A stretch of DNA of 59,654 bases from Segatella paludivivens DSM 17968 = JCM 13650 (GCF_000373185.1 NZ_KB890641.1:1-59654); one strand, 5' to 3'. Positions 8,822-18,584 are shown, counted from the first letter of the stretch. Numbers and translations are program-made. Notes: a model not told the origin generated them from the sequence alone.

Positions 8822-9267
8822 TAAAAGTCACTCATGCTAGTTCGTGAATAATGTGTACGAACAATTCGAGAAGAGCTTCTTTCATCGGGATAGCCTCATA
8901 TGACATTAGGCATCTGGTCAAAATATAAAGTAGCTTAGTGCATGCTTTATGTTTTTGTTGCATTATTATAATGCCTAAATATATATACATCATAAGGGCA
9001 AACTTACGGAAGCCAAAATATAGTTAGGGACAAAGTATGGCATGGTTAGGGCATATTTTAGGTGTTATTTTAGCTATTTCATGAAAATGTATGCATATAA
9101 ATCACTTTTAAGCTAGCATTGCCAAAACATAGGAAACATTATCTTAAATAAAAGGATGCGTTATAAAACAGAATTTTGCATGTTACAATCCCCCTATATA
9201 GGCGCATTATGACATTATGCACAAAATATTTTTTTAAAAGTAAGAAAGAAATTCAATGGAAAAATAG

Positions 9268-9288
9268 GGGTTGGACAAGGGTTGGACA
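9268..9288. repeat. Tandem direct repeat GGGTTGGACA
   Basis: Two perfect 10-bp copies (9268-9277 and 9279-9288), 11 bp apart. Similar TTGGACAA words are known to me near recombinase genes in Bacteroidetes, but no recombinase is present here. Confidence 0.5.
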
Positions 9289-9460
9289 TCTAAACGCTCT
9301 TTTTCAACTAAAATTCAATATTTTTTAACTGTGGTTTTAACATAAATTCATAAGTAGCACTTAAAATAATGATTAAATACGATTATGCTATCAGATAACA
9401 GCTAAAGCATATAATAAATCATATCATAGAAAAATGATCATTATATATCAGATTAACTCT

Positions 9461-9640
9461 CTCGCAGATTTACGCAGACAAGCTAAAACAATTGCATTAG
9501 CTCAAGCTATAATCTCTGCGACATAAATGCAGCAAGCTGTCTTTCCTCTGCGTCATCTGCGTTATCTGCGAGAGAATAACACATAAGAGTACTCAATCAA
9601 TATACACAGAAGAAACCCCAATGTCTCTCGTTAATAAATT
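9461..9640 (+). repeat. Repeat unit B (single copy)
   Basis: One ~180-bp unit of the same family as arrays A, C and D, in the C/D orientation: CTCTCGCAGAT arm, core AATGCAGCAAGCTG (right half of the palindrome degenerate), TCTGCGTCATCTGCG arm and the GAGTACTCAATC tail. Confidence 0.85.
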
Positions 9641-10072
9641 CAGACAATTACTAACTACATGTTTTTTACACTTAGCTTGCGAAACAGCAAGATTCTATCG
9701 TTATGAAATAAGAAGGATTACACTCAAAGAAAGTTGCTTACGAACATCACCATTAAAGGGGAAAAGATAAGGAAAAAACAGACACCTATCTTACTATGCA
9801 AATCATAACTTTTAGGTATTGCAAGATTTAAAGCCGCATATTACCTTTGCTTCGCATTTAGGATAAAAAAATAAATATTTTATTATATAAATTTTATTAT
9901 ACATATGAAGGGATAACATAAACATATTAGTACTCCATTGCAAGAGTGTATAAAATGATTTATATGCTCTGTAAAGGAAAAGAAAATTCACATAAAAATA
10001 TTATTGTGTTGAGTAAATCATTGCTTTTTTTTAAATACTTAGATTAATATTTAAAAATATAATAAACAAAAT

Positions 10073-12400
10073 ATGAATAAGGTAGTTCTAATTTTATTCC
10101 TTTCATGGATGTCCCTGCTTGGATATTCTAAGGAGGGCGAGGTATCTTCAGGACCTAAAACGAATATCTCTGGATATATTACAGAGAAAAATAGCGGAGA
10201 CAGCGTAAGCTATGCTGTAGTTTATATTAAGGGAACAACATTCAGTACAATATCTGATGTTAAAGGGTATTATGAACTGAAGAATATTCCAATAGGGAAA
10301 GTTGTTCTGGGCGTAAAAGGAACAGGATATCATTCGGACGAAAAGTCAGTAAACCTTACTAGTAACAGCAATGTTATTAACTTTAAGGTCAGCGACGACG
10401 ATGTACAGTTGGATGAGGTTGTGGTGTCGGCAGATAGAAACGAAACAAAAAAACGACTAGCATCTTGCCTTGTAAACATTGTAGGTTCAAAAACATTCAC
10501 AGCAACACAGTCAACATGTTTGGCACAGGGACTAAACTTTCAGCCAGGAGTAAGAACTGAGGATGATTGTCAGAATTGCGGATTCACGCAGGTAAGAATT
10601 AATGGTCTTGATGGTCATTACTCACAGATACTGATAGATTCTCGTCCTATATTTTCGGCTCTTAACGGTATTTACGGTCTGGAACAGATACCGGCTAACA
10701 TGATTGACCATGTTGAAGTAGTAAGAGGTGGAGGATCAGCCTTATTCGGAGCATCGGCCATAGGTGGAACAATCAACGTGATTACGAAAGAGCCAGAGAG
10801 AAACTTTGGAGAGATTGGCCATTCCATCATGTCTGTAAATGGTTCAAATAGTTTTCAGAATGTGACAACAATGAACGGCTCACTTGTTACTGACGACAGA
10901 AGCGCAGGTTTATATGTATATGGAGAATCACATCATAAAAACGGTTTTGATTATAATGGTGACGGATATACAGAAATGCCTACCGTTAAAGGTCAAACAA
11001 TGGGATTGAAATCTTTCTTTAAATTGAGTCCGTATTCAAAACTAACCGTGCAATATGACAATATATCAGAGTTCAGACGCGGAGGAAACAATCTTGACTT
11101 ACCTGCTCACGAAGCAAACATTACAGAGCAAATAGATCATGACATAAATGGAGGTAGCATGAATTATGATTTATACTCTCCGCATACAGACAATCATCTC
11201 AACGTTTATTATTCATTTCAGAATACAGACAGAAAGAGCTACTATGGAGGAATTGGTGACGGATCGCCAAGTAGTGTGGCTACGGCTCTAAAAGCTTATG
11301 GCAAAACTCATGACTTGACAATGCTCAGTGGTGCACAATACAAGGCTAATTTTAAGGAAATGCTTTTCATGCCTTCTACGCTTGTGATTGGTGGCGAATA
11401 TAACTATGATGCTTTGAAAGATATTGCGCTAGGATATGACATGACAACAAAGCAAACAGTGAGAATATATAGTGGATTTCTTCAGAATGAATGGAAAAAC
11501 GACAGATGGAGTTTCCTTGTCGGTGGAAGATTTGACAAGCATAATCTAATAGATCATGTGATTTTCAGCCCAAGAGTTAATGTGAGGTATAATTTAAATC
11601 AGAACATCAATTTCAGATTAAGCTATGCCACAGGTTTTAGAGCTCCACAAACATTTGACGAAGACCTTCATGTAGGCGTAGTTGGTGGAAACAGAGTGAA
11701 GGTGCATCTAGCAGATGGCTTGAAAGAAGAGAAATCTAACAGTTTAAGCCTTTCAGCAGATTTATATCACAACTTCGGCAATGTGCAGACAAACTTATTG
11801 GTAGAAGGATTTTATACAAAGCTGAACAACGTGTTTAGTGAGAGATACACAAACCAAATTGATAATGAAGGAAACACTATTCTGGAACGCTATAATGGAT
11901 CGGGTGCAAAAGTGATGGGTGTAAACATTGAAGGCAAAGCTGCATTTTCAAAACTATTCCAGTTTCAGGGAGGCGTAACTCTTCAGCAAAGCAAATATGA
12001 CAAGCCTACAGCTTGGAGCAAAACAGCTAAGGAAGAAAAGAAGATGTTTCGTTCACCAAATACATACGGCTATTTTACGGCAACATATACTCCTGTGAAA
12101 GATTTATCGGCATCACTGACTGGCACATATACAGGAAGTATGCTTGTCGAGCATGTCACTGGATCAGGAACGCCCGTTGACATAGCAGTGAAAACGCCTG
12201 ATTATTTTAGTGCTAATTTCAAGGTAGCGTATGACATCCATGTTTATCAACAGTCTGTTTTGCAGATTTATGCTGGTATTCAGAATATCACGAATGCGTA
12301 TCAAAAGGACTTTGACCAAGGATATAATCGAGATTCAAACTATATTTATGGTCCGTCATTGCCTCGGAGTTATTATGTGGGAACGAAATTCAGTTTTTAA
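10073..12400 (+). CDS. TonB-dependent outer-membrane receptor
   Basis: 775 aa. Signal peptide ~1-19, a carboxypeptidase-regulatory-like beta-sandwich (~32-107, ending LDEVVVSADR), a plug domain (~127-237; VRINGLDGHYSQILIDSRP, then VEVVRGGGSALFGASAIGGT), then a 22-strand-type barrel ending in the aromatic C-terminus GTKFSF. Length and layout fit receptors for iron chelates, heme, cobalamin or other metal ligands rather than the longer SusC type. A DCQNCGF motif at the front of the plug is a visible Cys pair that may bind metal or form a disulfide; I cannot name the ligand. It stands alone with no adjacent transporter or SusD, and a strong terminator follows. Confidence 0.9.
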   Translation: MNKVVLILFLSWMSLLGYSKEGEVSSGPKTNISGYITEKNSGDSVSYAVVYIKGTTFSTISDVKGYYELKNIPIGKVVLGVKGTGYHSDEKSVNLTSNSNVINFKVSDDDVQLDEVVVSADRNETKKRLASCLVNIVGSKTFTATQSTCLAQGLNFQPGVRTEDDCQNCGFTQVRINGLDGHYSQILIDSRPIFSALNGIYGLEQIPANMIDHVEVVRGGGSALFGASAIGGTINVITKEPERNFGEIGHSIMSVNGSNSFQNVTTMNGSLVTDDRSAGLYVYGESHHKNGFDYNGDGYTEMPTVKGQTMGLKSFFKLSPYSKLTVQYDNISEFRRGGNNLDLPAHEANITEQIDHDINGGSMNYDLYSPHTDNHLNVYYSFQNTDRKSYYGGIGDGSPSSVATALKAYGKTHDLTMLSGAQYKANFKEMLFMPSTLVIGGEYNYDALKDIALGYDMTTKQTVRIYSGFLQNEWKNDRWSFLVGGRFDKHNLIDHVIFSPRVNVRYNLNQNINFRLSYATGFRAPQTFDEDLHVGVVGGNRVKVHLADGLKEEKSNSLSLSADLYHNFGNVQTNLLVEGFYTKLNNVFSERYTNQIDNEGNTILERYNGSGAKVMGVNIEGKAAFSKLFQFQGGVTLQQSKYDKPTAWSKTAKEEKKMFRSPNTYGYFTATYTPVKDLSASLTGTYTGSMLVEHVTGSGTPVDIAVKTPDYFSANFKVAYDIHVYQQSVLQIYAGIQNITNAYQKDFDQGYNRDSNYIYGPSLPRSYYVGTKFSF

Positions 12401-12427
12401 CTGAGATATAGGATTAGATAAATGAGC

Positions 12428-12467
12428 AAAGAGGTTGACGATTATTATCGTTTACCTCTTTTTTTTT
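12428..12467 (+). terminator. Rho-independent terminator of the TonB receptor gene
   Basis: AAAGAGGTTGACGAT (12428-12442) pairs with ATCGTTTACCTCTTT (12447-12461) with two weak positions, followed by a run of eight or more Ts. Confidence 0.85.
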
Positions 12468-12761
12468 GTACTAAAGAATAAAAGAATAGCATTGTCTTTA
12501 GCCAGAATAGTCTTATTGAGAATACTCACTCTCTAAATTAACAAAGAACCAAAAAGTAACACCAATTCTACCTTCAATGAGTTTTTAACACATTAAACAT
12601 TTGGCATCTCGGAAAAAATATCTACTTTTGTTTGCATAATAGTGACTCTTTGATTGAGTGATATTCTTTTACCAAAGCATGAACTTTTATTGAGAAACTG
12701 TTATACTTAAACATCTATTTATGGGTGGACAACTTTAGAAAAACAAAAGTATTTTAATAAC
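12468..12761 (+). promoter_or_regulatory. Promoter and leader of the GH2 gene
   Basis: A perfect Bacteroidetes promoter is present: TTTG at 12600-12603, a 19-bp spacer, TACTTTTG at 12623-12630. It predicts a leader of ~125 nt. Within the leader, 12724-12732 reads GGTGGACAA, the same word as in the SusC-promoter repeats, but here it lies downstream of the promoter. Confidence 0.75.
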
Positions 12762-15260
12762 ATGTATAATCAAAACACGGGTCGTAGAACAATGGTTCTA
12801 GGCTGTAGCCTTTTCTTTTTATTGCAATGTTGCATAGGCATTGTTCCAGCATTTGCGTCGACAAAGACACTCGCTATCGGAATAAACAATATGAATGCTG
12901 CTAAAAACGCACAACAAATAGTAAATCAACGCAAGCAATGCTTTGACAATAGTTGGCGGTTTAAACTTGCTGACCCAAAAGACGCTCAACAAACAACATA
13001 TAATGATGCTGATTGGAGAACGCTATCGCTTCCACACGACTGGAGTATTGAAGGCGAATTCAATATTCAGGAACCAATGGGAAACGACGGTGGATATCTA
13101 CCAGCAGGTATTGGTTGGTATAGAAAAGCAGTCCTTATCCCTTCATCGTTAATCGGGAAAAAGATGAACCTTTACTTTGAAGGTGTGTATTGCAACGCTG
13201 AAGTATATATCAATGGACAACTGGCTGGAAAACATGCTTATGGTTTTACTTCTTTTACGATAGACGCGACTCCATTTGTGAAAGAAGGACGAAACATTGT
13301 TGCCGTAAGAGTTGACAACAGTAAGCAGAAGAACTGCCGATGGTACAGCGGTTCGGGCATCTATCGTCATGTATGGTGGCAAATCACCAATCAACTTCAC
13401 TTTGCACAATGGGGGTTGGGCATCACTACCCTATCAGCGAAGAGTAATGAAGAAGCGGTTGTTAGAGTGGAAGCAAACGTAGAGAACGAGCAAAATACAA
13501 AAGAAGATGTATTGCTTAAATTTGTTATTAAAGACCCTAATGGCAAAAAGGTTCTAACGCAATCTTATCCACTTTCGATAAAGGCTGGGGAGAAAAAGAA
13601 CGTTATACAAAAATGCACAGTGCCTTCACCCAAATTATGGGATTTGAAAACTCCTGTATGCTATGCACTTGAAACAACTCTGGAGAAAGACGGAAAAGTG
13701 ATTGACAAACAGGTTCAATCTTTTGGTATAAGAACAATTGAATATTCAACAAACGGACTCCTTTTAAATGGGAACCCATTAAAACTAAATGGCGGATGTG
13801 TGCATCACGACAATGGTTCGCTAGGTGCAGCTGCTTACGATCGTGCAGAAGAACGAAGAATTGAGTTGCTCAAAGCAGCAGGCTTTAATGCGATTAGAAC
13901 GTCGCACAATCCTCCTTCAGAAGCATTTCTCAACGCCTGCGACAGAATAGGTATGCTCGTGATAGACGAAGCCTTTGATGGTTGGAAAGCAGCTAAAAAC
14001 ACTTATGATTACTCTACGATCTTTGATGAATGTGCTGAGAAAGATCTGGCTTCTTTTGTGGAACGAGACAGAAATCATCCGTCTGTATTCTGCTGGAGTA
14101 TCGGAAATGAAGTGATAGAGCGAAAGAGCCCTGAAGCGGTAGAAATAGCACATAGATTGGCTGCCGTTTGCCACAGAATAGACCCAACACGCCCTGTAAC
14201 ATCAGCAATGACAACATGGGATTCAGACTGGAGCATCTTTGACCCATTGATGGCAGAACACGATATTTGTGGATATAACTATCAGTTGCACAGAGCTGCC
14301 GACGATCATAAGCGTATACCTTCTCGCGTGATTATTCAAACAGAATCATATCCTAGAGAAGCTTTTGCAAACTGGGCTTTGGTAAACGACAACTCGTATA
14401 TCTTGGGCGACTTTGTGTGGACAGCGATTGACTATTTGGGCGAATCTGGTATAGGACGCTATTACTATAAAGGAGATACAGAAGGACAACACTTTGAGCG
14501 TAAACAATATCCTTGGCATGGCGCATATTGCGGTGATATAGATTTGCTTGGTTGGAGAAAACCAATTTCACATTATAGGGCGATGCTGTATGAAACTACA
14601 GATGAAAAACTATATCTAGCGGTGAAAGAACCAAATGGATACTATGGTGAGATAAAAGAAACGATGTGGTCGGTATGGCCAACTTGGGAAAGTTGGACTT
14701 GGCCCGGACATGAAGGCAAGCCCATTGAAGCAGAAATATTCTCACGTTATCCGAAAGTGCGCCTTTATCTGAATAATAAACTTATTAAGGAACAAACTAC
14801 CGAACGAAAAGATGAGTTTAAAGCAATCGTGACATTGCCTTATGAAGCGGGTGAACTAAAAGTGGTTGGTGTAGACTCTAATGGAAAAGAGGTAGAAAGT
14901 AAGACTCTATACACAGCTGGTAAGCCTACAAAGTTAGCATTAAAAGCAGACAGGAAATGCTTAAAAGCAGATGGACAAGACTTGGCATTTATAACTGTAG
15001 AACTGCAAGATGATAAGAATATTCTTTCTGCAAATGCTGAAAATAAGCTCCACTTTGACGTGGAAGGTGAAGGCGAGATTATAGCTACTGATAATGCGTT
15101 GCTGAAAGACAGCACATGCTACCGCTCAAAAGAGCGTAAAGCATGGAAAGGAAAAGCAATGGTAATCGTGAAAACAACAGGTAAGCCAGGAAAGATTAAA
15201 GTCACAGTTAGTACAGATGGAATAAAGAAAGGACAATCCATCATGCTCACTGCAAAATAA
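12762..15260 (+). CDS. Glycoside hydrolase family 2, beta-galactosidase-like
   Basis: 832 aa, exported (hydrophobic signal segment ~11-33; an internal ATG at 12792 could also start it). Order of domains: GH2 sugar-binding jelly roll (~45-215), Ig-like domain (~220-325), TIM barrel (~330-610), a DUF4982-like beta domain (~640-705) and a C-terminal Ig-like domain (~715-830). Acid/base Glu lies in NHPSVFCWSIGNE (~449); the likely nucleophile Glu is in IIQTESYP (~528). LNGGCVHHDNG is the usual start of the barrel. Known members remove terminal beta-galactosyl (sometimes beta-glucuronyl or mannosyl) residues; the exact sugar cannot be read from sequence. Monocistronic, with a perfect promoter and a strong terminator. 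Confidence 0.9.
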   Translation: MYNQNTGRRTMVLGCSLFFLLQCCIGIVPAFASTKTLAIGINNMNAAKNAQQIVNQRKQCFDNSWRFKLADPKDAQQTTYNDADWRTLSLPHDWSIEGEFNIQEPMGNDGGYLPAGIGWYRKAVLIPSSLIGKKMNLYFEGVYCNAEVYINGQLAGKHAYGFTSFTIDATPFVKEGRNIVAVRVDNSKQKNCRWYSGSGIYRHVWWQITNQLHFAQWGLGITTLSAKSNEEAVVRVEANVENEQNTKEDVLLKFVIKDPNGKKVLTQSYPLSIKAGEKKNVIQKCTVPSPKLWDLKTPVCYALETTLEKDGKVIDKQVQSFGIRTIEYSTNGLLLNGNPLKLNGGCVHHDNGSLGAAAYDRAEERRIELLKAAGFNAIRTSHNPPSEAFLNACDRIGMLVIDEAFDGWKAAKNTYDYSTIFDECAEKDLASFVERDRNHPSVFCWSIGNEVIERKSPEAVEIAHRLAAVCHRIDPTRPVTSAMTTWDSDWSIFDPLMAEHDICGYNYQLHRAADDHKRIPSRVIIQTESYPREAFANWALVNDNSYILGDFVWTAIDYLGESGIGRYYYKGDTEGQHFERKQYPWHGAYCGDIDLLGWRKPISHYRAMLYETTDEKLYLAVKEPNGYYGEIKETMWSVWPTWESWTWPGHEGKPIEAEIFSRYPKVRLYLNNKLIKEQTTERKDEFKAIVTLPYEAGELKVVGVDSNGKEVESKTLYTAGKPTKLALKADRKCLKADGQDLAFITVELQDDKNILSANAENKLHFDVEGEGEIIATDNALLKDSTCYRSKERKAWKGKAMVIVKTTGKPGKIKVTVSTDGIKKGQSIMLTAK

Positions 15261-15297
15261 ATATTGAAGCTAGATACTATATTAAACAGATAAAAAT

Positions 15298-15343
15298 AAT
15301 CAGTAAGATATCTTTATGAAAGAATATCTTACTGATTTTTTTT
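15298..15343 (+). terminator. Terminator of the GH2 gene
   Basis: AATCAGTAAGATAT (15298-15311) and ATATCTTACTGATT (15324-15337) form a 14-bp perfect stem followed by a T-run. Confidence 0.9.
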
Positions 15344-15441
15344 GAAATTATATCATTCCAAATCAAAGAAATGCTTGCAAACAATGTTTGCCTTATTACT
15401 TAACCATAAGTCTATACTTATCAAGAATTATAAGGTTTCAT

Positions 15442-15508
15442 TCCGTAAAAATGGTAATTATTTAAGGAATTGAGGTAACAGAGAGCACATTGTTAATTTG
15501 TAACTTTG
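15442..15508 (+). promoter_or_regulatory. AraC-type tandem operator and -7 box of the CMD-cupin gene
   Basis: -7 TAACTTTG at 15501-15508 with no TTTG at -33. Upstream are two 15-bp sites: TCCGTAAAAATGGTA (15442-15456) and TAAGGAATTGAGGTA (15463-15477), 21 bp apart start to start; the second ends 23 bp before the -7 box. The same arrangement, with better-matching sites, occurs at the SDR operon promoter. Likely bound by the adjacent AraC-family regulator. Confidence 0.6.
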
Positions 15509-15532
15509 CAATCAAATAAAAGCTAGAAATAT

Positions 15533-16579
15533 ATGGAAATAATGAATGCAAATCTTACAACACGTCAACTGCATCTTGCAAAACTGGCAAGTCTTGAAGC
15601 TTTAGGAGATCTTAAACGTCTGGAATTAGCTATTACAGAAGCGCTTGATGAGAAAGTCACTATCAATGAAATTAAGGAAGCCTTTTCACATCTTTATGCC
15701 TATACTGGTTTTCCTCGCTCGCTAAATGCGTTGGGAGTATTGAAGAAGGTACTAGAAAGTCGTAAGGCAGAAGGCAAGAAAGACGATGAAGGCAAGACTT
15801 GGGAGCGTCCTGCAGAATGGGATGATGCAAAAGCTGCTCACGAATTGGGTATACAGAATCAGACGAAGCTAAGTGGTAGGCCCTTTGACTTTGATTTCTG
15901 TCCTCAGGATGACTATTACTTGAAGTCTCATCTCTTTGGCGATATATTTGCCGGTAATCAACTCTCGGCAGCTGATCGCGAAATCGTAACAGTTTCAGCA
16001 TTGGCTTCACTCAAAGGAGTAGCTCCTCAGTTGGCCGCACACCAAGCAGGAGCTGTGAATATGGGAAATAGCAAGGAACAAATAAATGAACTGATGCTGT
16101 ATCTCAGCGACAATGGGCTTTCACAACATGACAATGCTGCTGATGCGAATGCTGGTGCATGGTTAAAGGGCAACCCAAATACGGCATACGCCAAGTATTT
16201 TATTGGTGAAAGTCATCTGGCTAGTATCACTCCAAAAAACATTGGCAAAGACGACAGCACTGTTCTTCCGCTCGCCAATGTTACTTTCGAGCCTGGATGT
16301 CGTAATAATTGGCACATACATCATGGAGCTCATCAGATGCTTATCTGCGTTGCTGGTCGTGGATGGTATCAAGAATGGGACAAACCAGCTATTGCCCTCA
16401 ATCCTGGTGATGTGATAGATATCCCAGAAGGCATAAAGCATTGGCATGGCGCACAGGCAGACAGTTGGTTTCAGCATTTGGCTACACATATAGCTGTAGA
16501 GAATACGAAGCCTGGTTCTGAACCAAATGAGTGGTTAGAAGCTGTGAGCGACGAGGAATACGGAAAATTGACAAATTGA
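15533..16579 (+). CDS. Carboxymuconolactone-decarboxylase-like / cupin fusion protein
   Basis: 348 aa, cytoplasmic. The N-terminal ~200 residues contain two CMD/AhpD-like helical repeats (ELAITEALDEKVTINEIKEA region and LSAADREIVTVSALASLKGV region). The C-terminal ~110 residues form a cupin: PGCRNNWHIHHGAHQMLICVAG gives the HxH...Glu-poor metal-binding face, and GDVIDIPEGIKHWHGA the second motif. In this fusion the substrate is usually unknown; family roles are in redox and quinone or electrophile handling. The catalytic Cys pair of true AhpD is absent, so peroxidase activity is unlikely. It faces the AraC gene and shares the putative operator with the divergent-side SDR operon, so it is probably part of the same regulon. 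Confidence 0.85.
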   Translation: MEIMNANLTTRQLHLAKLASLEALGDLKRLELAITEALDEKVTINEIKEAFSHLYAYTGFPRSLNALGVLKKVLESRKAEGKKDDEGKTWERPAEWDDAKAAHELGIQNQTKLSGRPFDFDFCPQDDYYLKSHLFGDIFAGNQLSAADREIVTVSALASLKGVAPQLAAHQAGAVNMGNSKEQINELMLYLSDNGLSQHDNAADANAGAWLKGNPNTAYAKYFIGESHLASITPKNIGKDDSTVLPLANVTFEPGCRNNWHIHHGAHQMLICVAGRGWYQEWDKPAIALNPGDVIDIPEGIKHWHGAQADSWFQHLATHIAVENTKPGSEPNEWLEAVSDEEYGKLTN

Positions 16580-16591
16580 TATTTACAAAAA

Positions 16592-16623
16592 CAGGGAGAC
16601 CAATGGTCCCCCTGCTTTTTTTT
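16592..16623. terminator. Terminator between converging genes
   Basis: CAGGGAGACC (16592-16601) pairs with GGTCCCCCTG (16605-16614) with one mismatch, followed by eight Ts on the plus strand. It ends the CMD-cupin gene. Confidence 0.85.
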
Positions 16624-16636
16624 GAGTAATCTATTT

Positions 16637-17536
16637 CTATATAGTTTGCTTTTTTCTATACTGCGCTGGCGTCATACCAATTTCTTTCTTTATAAACCGA
16701 CAGAAATGCTGTGGATACTGGAACCCCAAGCTATCACTTATTTCAGTGATAGTATGCTCATCGTTGGCAAGGGCTTCCTTGGCAGCATCAAGGATATGAA
16801 GATGAATGATATCCTGAGGTGTCTTTCCAACTTCTTTCTTTAGCAAATCCCCAAAATAGTTGGCACTCAAACAGAGTTCTGAAGCAGCCCATGCTACTGT
16901 GGGCAAACCATTATTATAGGCATTATCGCCCTTGAAGTAGTCATTAAGTAGCTTCTCAAAGCGTACGAGAATATCACTATTGATGTTTTCGCGCGTAATG
17001 AACTGACGATCATAAAATCGCTGGCAATAGTCGAGGAGTATGCCTAAATAGCTTGCTATGAGTTTTTTAGACATCTTGTCAATACTGTGCAATATCTCTG
17101 TTTGAATCATATTCAAACAGCCTACAAAGGTTTCACGCTCCTGTTCTGATAGATGCAGAGCCTCGTTGACTTCGTAAGAAAAGAAATGATAATCCTTGAT
17201 TCTACGACCGAGGTCTGTGCCATGGATAAGGTCAGCATCAAAGAAAAGTCCCCAACCTTGTGGTTGGAAGATAGAGCCATCGCCCTCAATACCTATCACC
17301 TGACCAGGAGAAAGACACACCACACTACCTTTTTTATAGTCATACTTGGTGTTGCCATAGATCATCTCGCAGTTTTTCTCATCCTTCAGGAATATGGCAT
17401 AAAAGCTCATGGTATGACGCATGTGACTCATCATCTTTGACTTGCTCAAATCAACTATACTCACAAGTGGATGCAGTGTCTCAACACCTAAAGTATCGTC
17501 GAATTCCTGTATCGTATTAAAATTAATCATATCCAT
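16637..17536 (-). CDS. AraC-family transcriptional regulator
   Basis: 299 aa. The N-terminal ~170 residues form a cupin-like sensor (KKGSVVCLSPGQVIGIEGDG); the C-terminal ~100 residues carry two HTH motifs (TVAWAASELCLSANYFGDLL and TITEISDSLGFQYPQHFCRF) ending in the typical GMTPAQYRK. It has its own promoter: TAACTTTG at 17560-17553 with TTG at 17582-17580, 19 bp spacer. It lies between the CMD-cupin gene and the five-gene SDR operon, both of which have paired sites and lack a -33 box, so it is likely their activator. The inducer is unknown; reactive aldehydes or quinones would fit the enzymes. Confidence 0.9.
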   Translation of the reverse strand: MDMINFNTIQEFDDTLGVETLHPLVSIVDLSKSKMMSHMRHTMSFYAIFLKDEKNCEMIYGNTKYDYKKGSVVCLSPGQVIGIEGDGSIFQPQGWGLFFDADLIHGTDLGRRIKDYHFFSYEVNEALHLSEQERETFVGCLNMIQTEILHSIDKMSKKLIASYLGILLDYCQRFYDRQFITRENINSDILVRFEKLLNDYFKGDNAYNNGLPTVAWAASELCLSANYFGDLLKKEVGKTPQDIIHLHILDAAKEALANDEHTITEISDSLGFQYPQHFCRFIKKEIGMTPAQYRKKQTI

Positions 17537-17552
17537 GTCGGTTTGTTATTTG

Positions 17553-17582
17553 CAAAGTTAATAATAATCTATTGAATGACAA
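17553..17582 (-). promoter_or_regulatory. Promoter of the AraC gene
   Basis: TAACTTTG (17560-17553) with TTG (17582-17580) at a 19-bp spacing, ending ~16 nt from the ATG. Unlike the two target promoters, it has a -33 element. Confidence 0.65.
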
Positions 17583-17598
17583 TGAATTAAACATTATT

Positions 17599-17638
17599 AA
17601 TAAGTGGAAGCAACCATTATGGCTGTTTCCCACTTATT
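17599..17638 (-). terminator. Terminator of the SDR-to-AKR operon
   Basis: AATAAGTGG (17599-17607) pairs with CCACTTATT (17630-17638) with further pairing inside. It lies 70 bp after the aldo/keto reductase stop. The following T-run is weak. Confidence 0.6.
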
Positions 17639-17708
17639 TTGAATTCTGACCATTGTAATTTTGAACTATAAAGACCATGTAAGTTTGCCACCTTGGTACA
17701 TATTGCTG

Positions 17709-18554
17709 TTATCCGAAAGCAGTGAGAATGTAGTTAACAAACTGAGGATCAGTAAAATTAATGTTACCGCCATCAGTCTGATTAAGTTTTTTGATCTCAT
17801 CAATATCGACTGAGGAAAGATTGAAATCCATACTCTCTAAATTCTGCTGCATGCGCTCAACATGAGTAGACTTTGGAATAGCTATAATATCCTGCTGAGT
17901 GAGGAAGCGAAGTCCTACTTGGGCAGCCGATTTGCCATATTTCTTACCAATTGCTGTCATTAACGGATGAACAAAGAAGTTGTTCTGACCTTCAGCCATA
18001 GGAGCCCATGCCATGAGCTTTGTATCAGTATCTTCTATAAGCTTGCGCATCTCCTGCTGCTGTGAGAATACATTGGTTTGCAACTGTATGACAGAAGGTT
18101 TCACGTCTACATGTTTTACGAGATCAATCCATCTGTCAGGACGAAAATTACTTACTCCTATAGCTCTGACCCTACCCTCTTTTAGAGCTTGTTCCATTGC
18201 ACGATATGTGCCATAGTAATCTCCAAAAGGCTGATGGATGAGCAATAGGTCGATGTAATCGGTCTTCAACTTACGAAGGCTCTCGAGTATAGAATCATAG
18301 GCTTTTTTCTCGCCAGAATTTGAAACCCAGACCTTTGTGGTAATGAATAGTTCACTACGGTCTACGCCACACTTTGCAATGGCTTCACCAACACCTTCCT
18401 CATTAAAATATGCCTGAGCTGTATCTATCAGTCGATAGCCTGTCTTGATAGCATCTAATACACAACGTTCAGCCTCGTTTGGTTTAACTTGAAAAACACC
18501 ATAGCCGAGCAATGGCATTTCTACTCCGTTATTAAGTTTGATTGATTTCATCAT
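17709..18554 (-). CDS. Aldo/keto reductase
   Basis: 281 aa from ATG at 18554 (a second ATG follows at 18551; the frame upstream only opens with a TTG). A full AKR TIM barrel of 2,5-diketo-gluconate reductase type. LIDTAQAYFNEEGVG carries catalytic Asp and Tyr, TTKVWVS the Lys, LLLIHQPFGD the His, and GVSNFRPD plus IPKSTHVERMQQN the NADPH-binding segment. Reduces small aldehydes or ketones in the cytosol. It is last in the SDR, flavodoxin, acetyltransferase, NTF2, AKR series, 31 bp after the previous stop. The specific substrate is not predictable. Confidence 0.92.
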   Translation of the reverse strand: MMKSIKLNNGVEMPLLGYGVFQVKPNEAERCVLDAIKTGYRLIDTAQAYFNEEGVGEAIAKCGVDRSELFITTKVWVSNSGEKKAYDSILESLRKLKTDYIDLLLIHQPFGDYYGTYRAMEQALKEGRVRAIGVSNFRPDRWIDLVKHVDVKPSVIQLQTNVFSQQQEMRKLIEDTDTKLMAWAPMAEGQNNFFVHPLMTAIGKKYGKSAAQVGLRFLTQQDIIAIPKSTHVERMQQNLESMDFNLSSVDIDEIKKLNQTDGGNINFTDPQFVNYILTAFG

Positions 18555-18584
18555 GTTTTTGCGATTTAAAAAAATAAATATCAA

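Larger units (their letters stand above)
8502..10072. other. 1.57-kb stretch with no recognisable gene
   Basis: It holds an orphan minus-strand terminator (8779-8821), a repeat-edge fragment near 8704-8716, a direct repeat GGGTTGGACA at 9268-9288, repeat unit B (9461-9640) and AT-rich leader sequence before the TonB receptor. A 25-30-codon minus-strand reading near 8640-8710 may be decayed coding sequence. This looks like a degraded insertion site. Confidence 0.6.

Noticed and set aside
12724..12732. GGTGGACAA in the GH2 leader as a second SusC-type operator
   Set aside because: Single copy, downstream of a perfect promoter, and not phased; probably chance.
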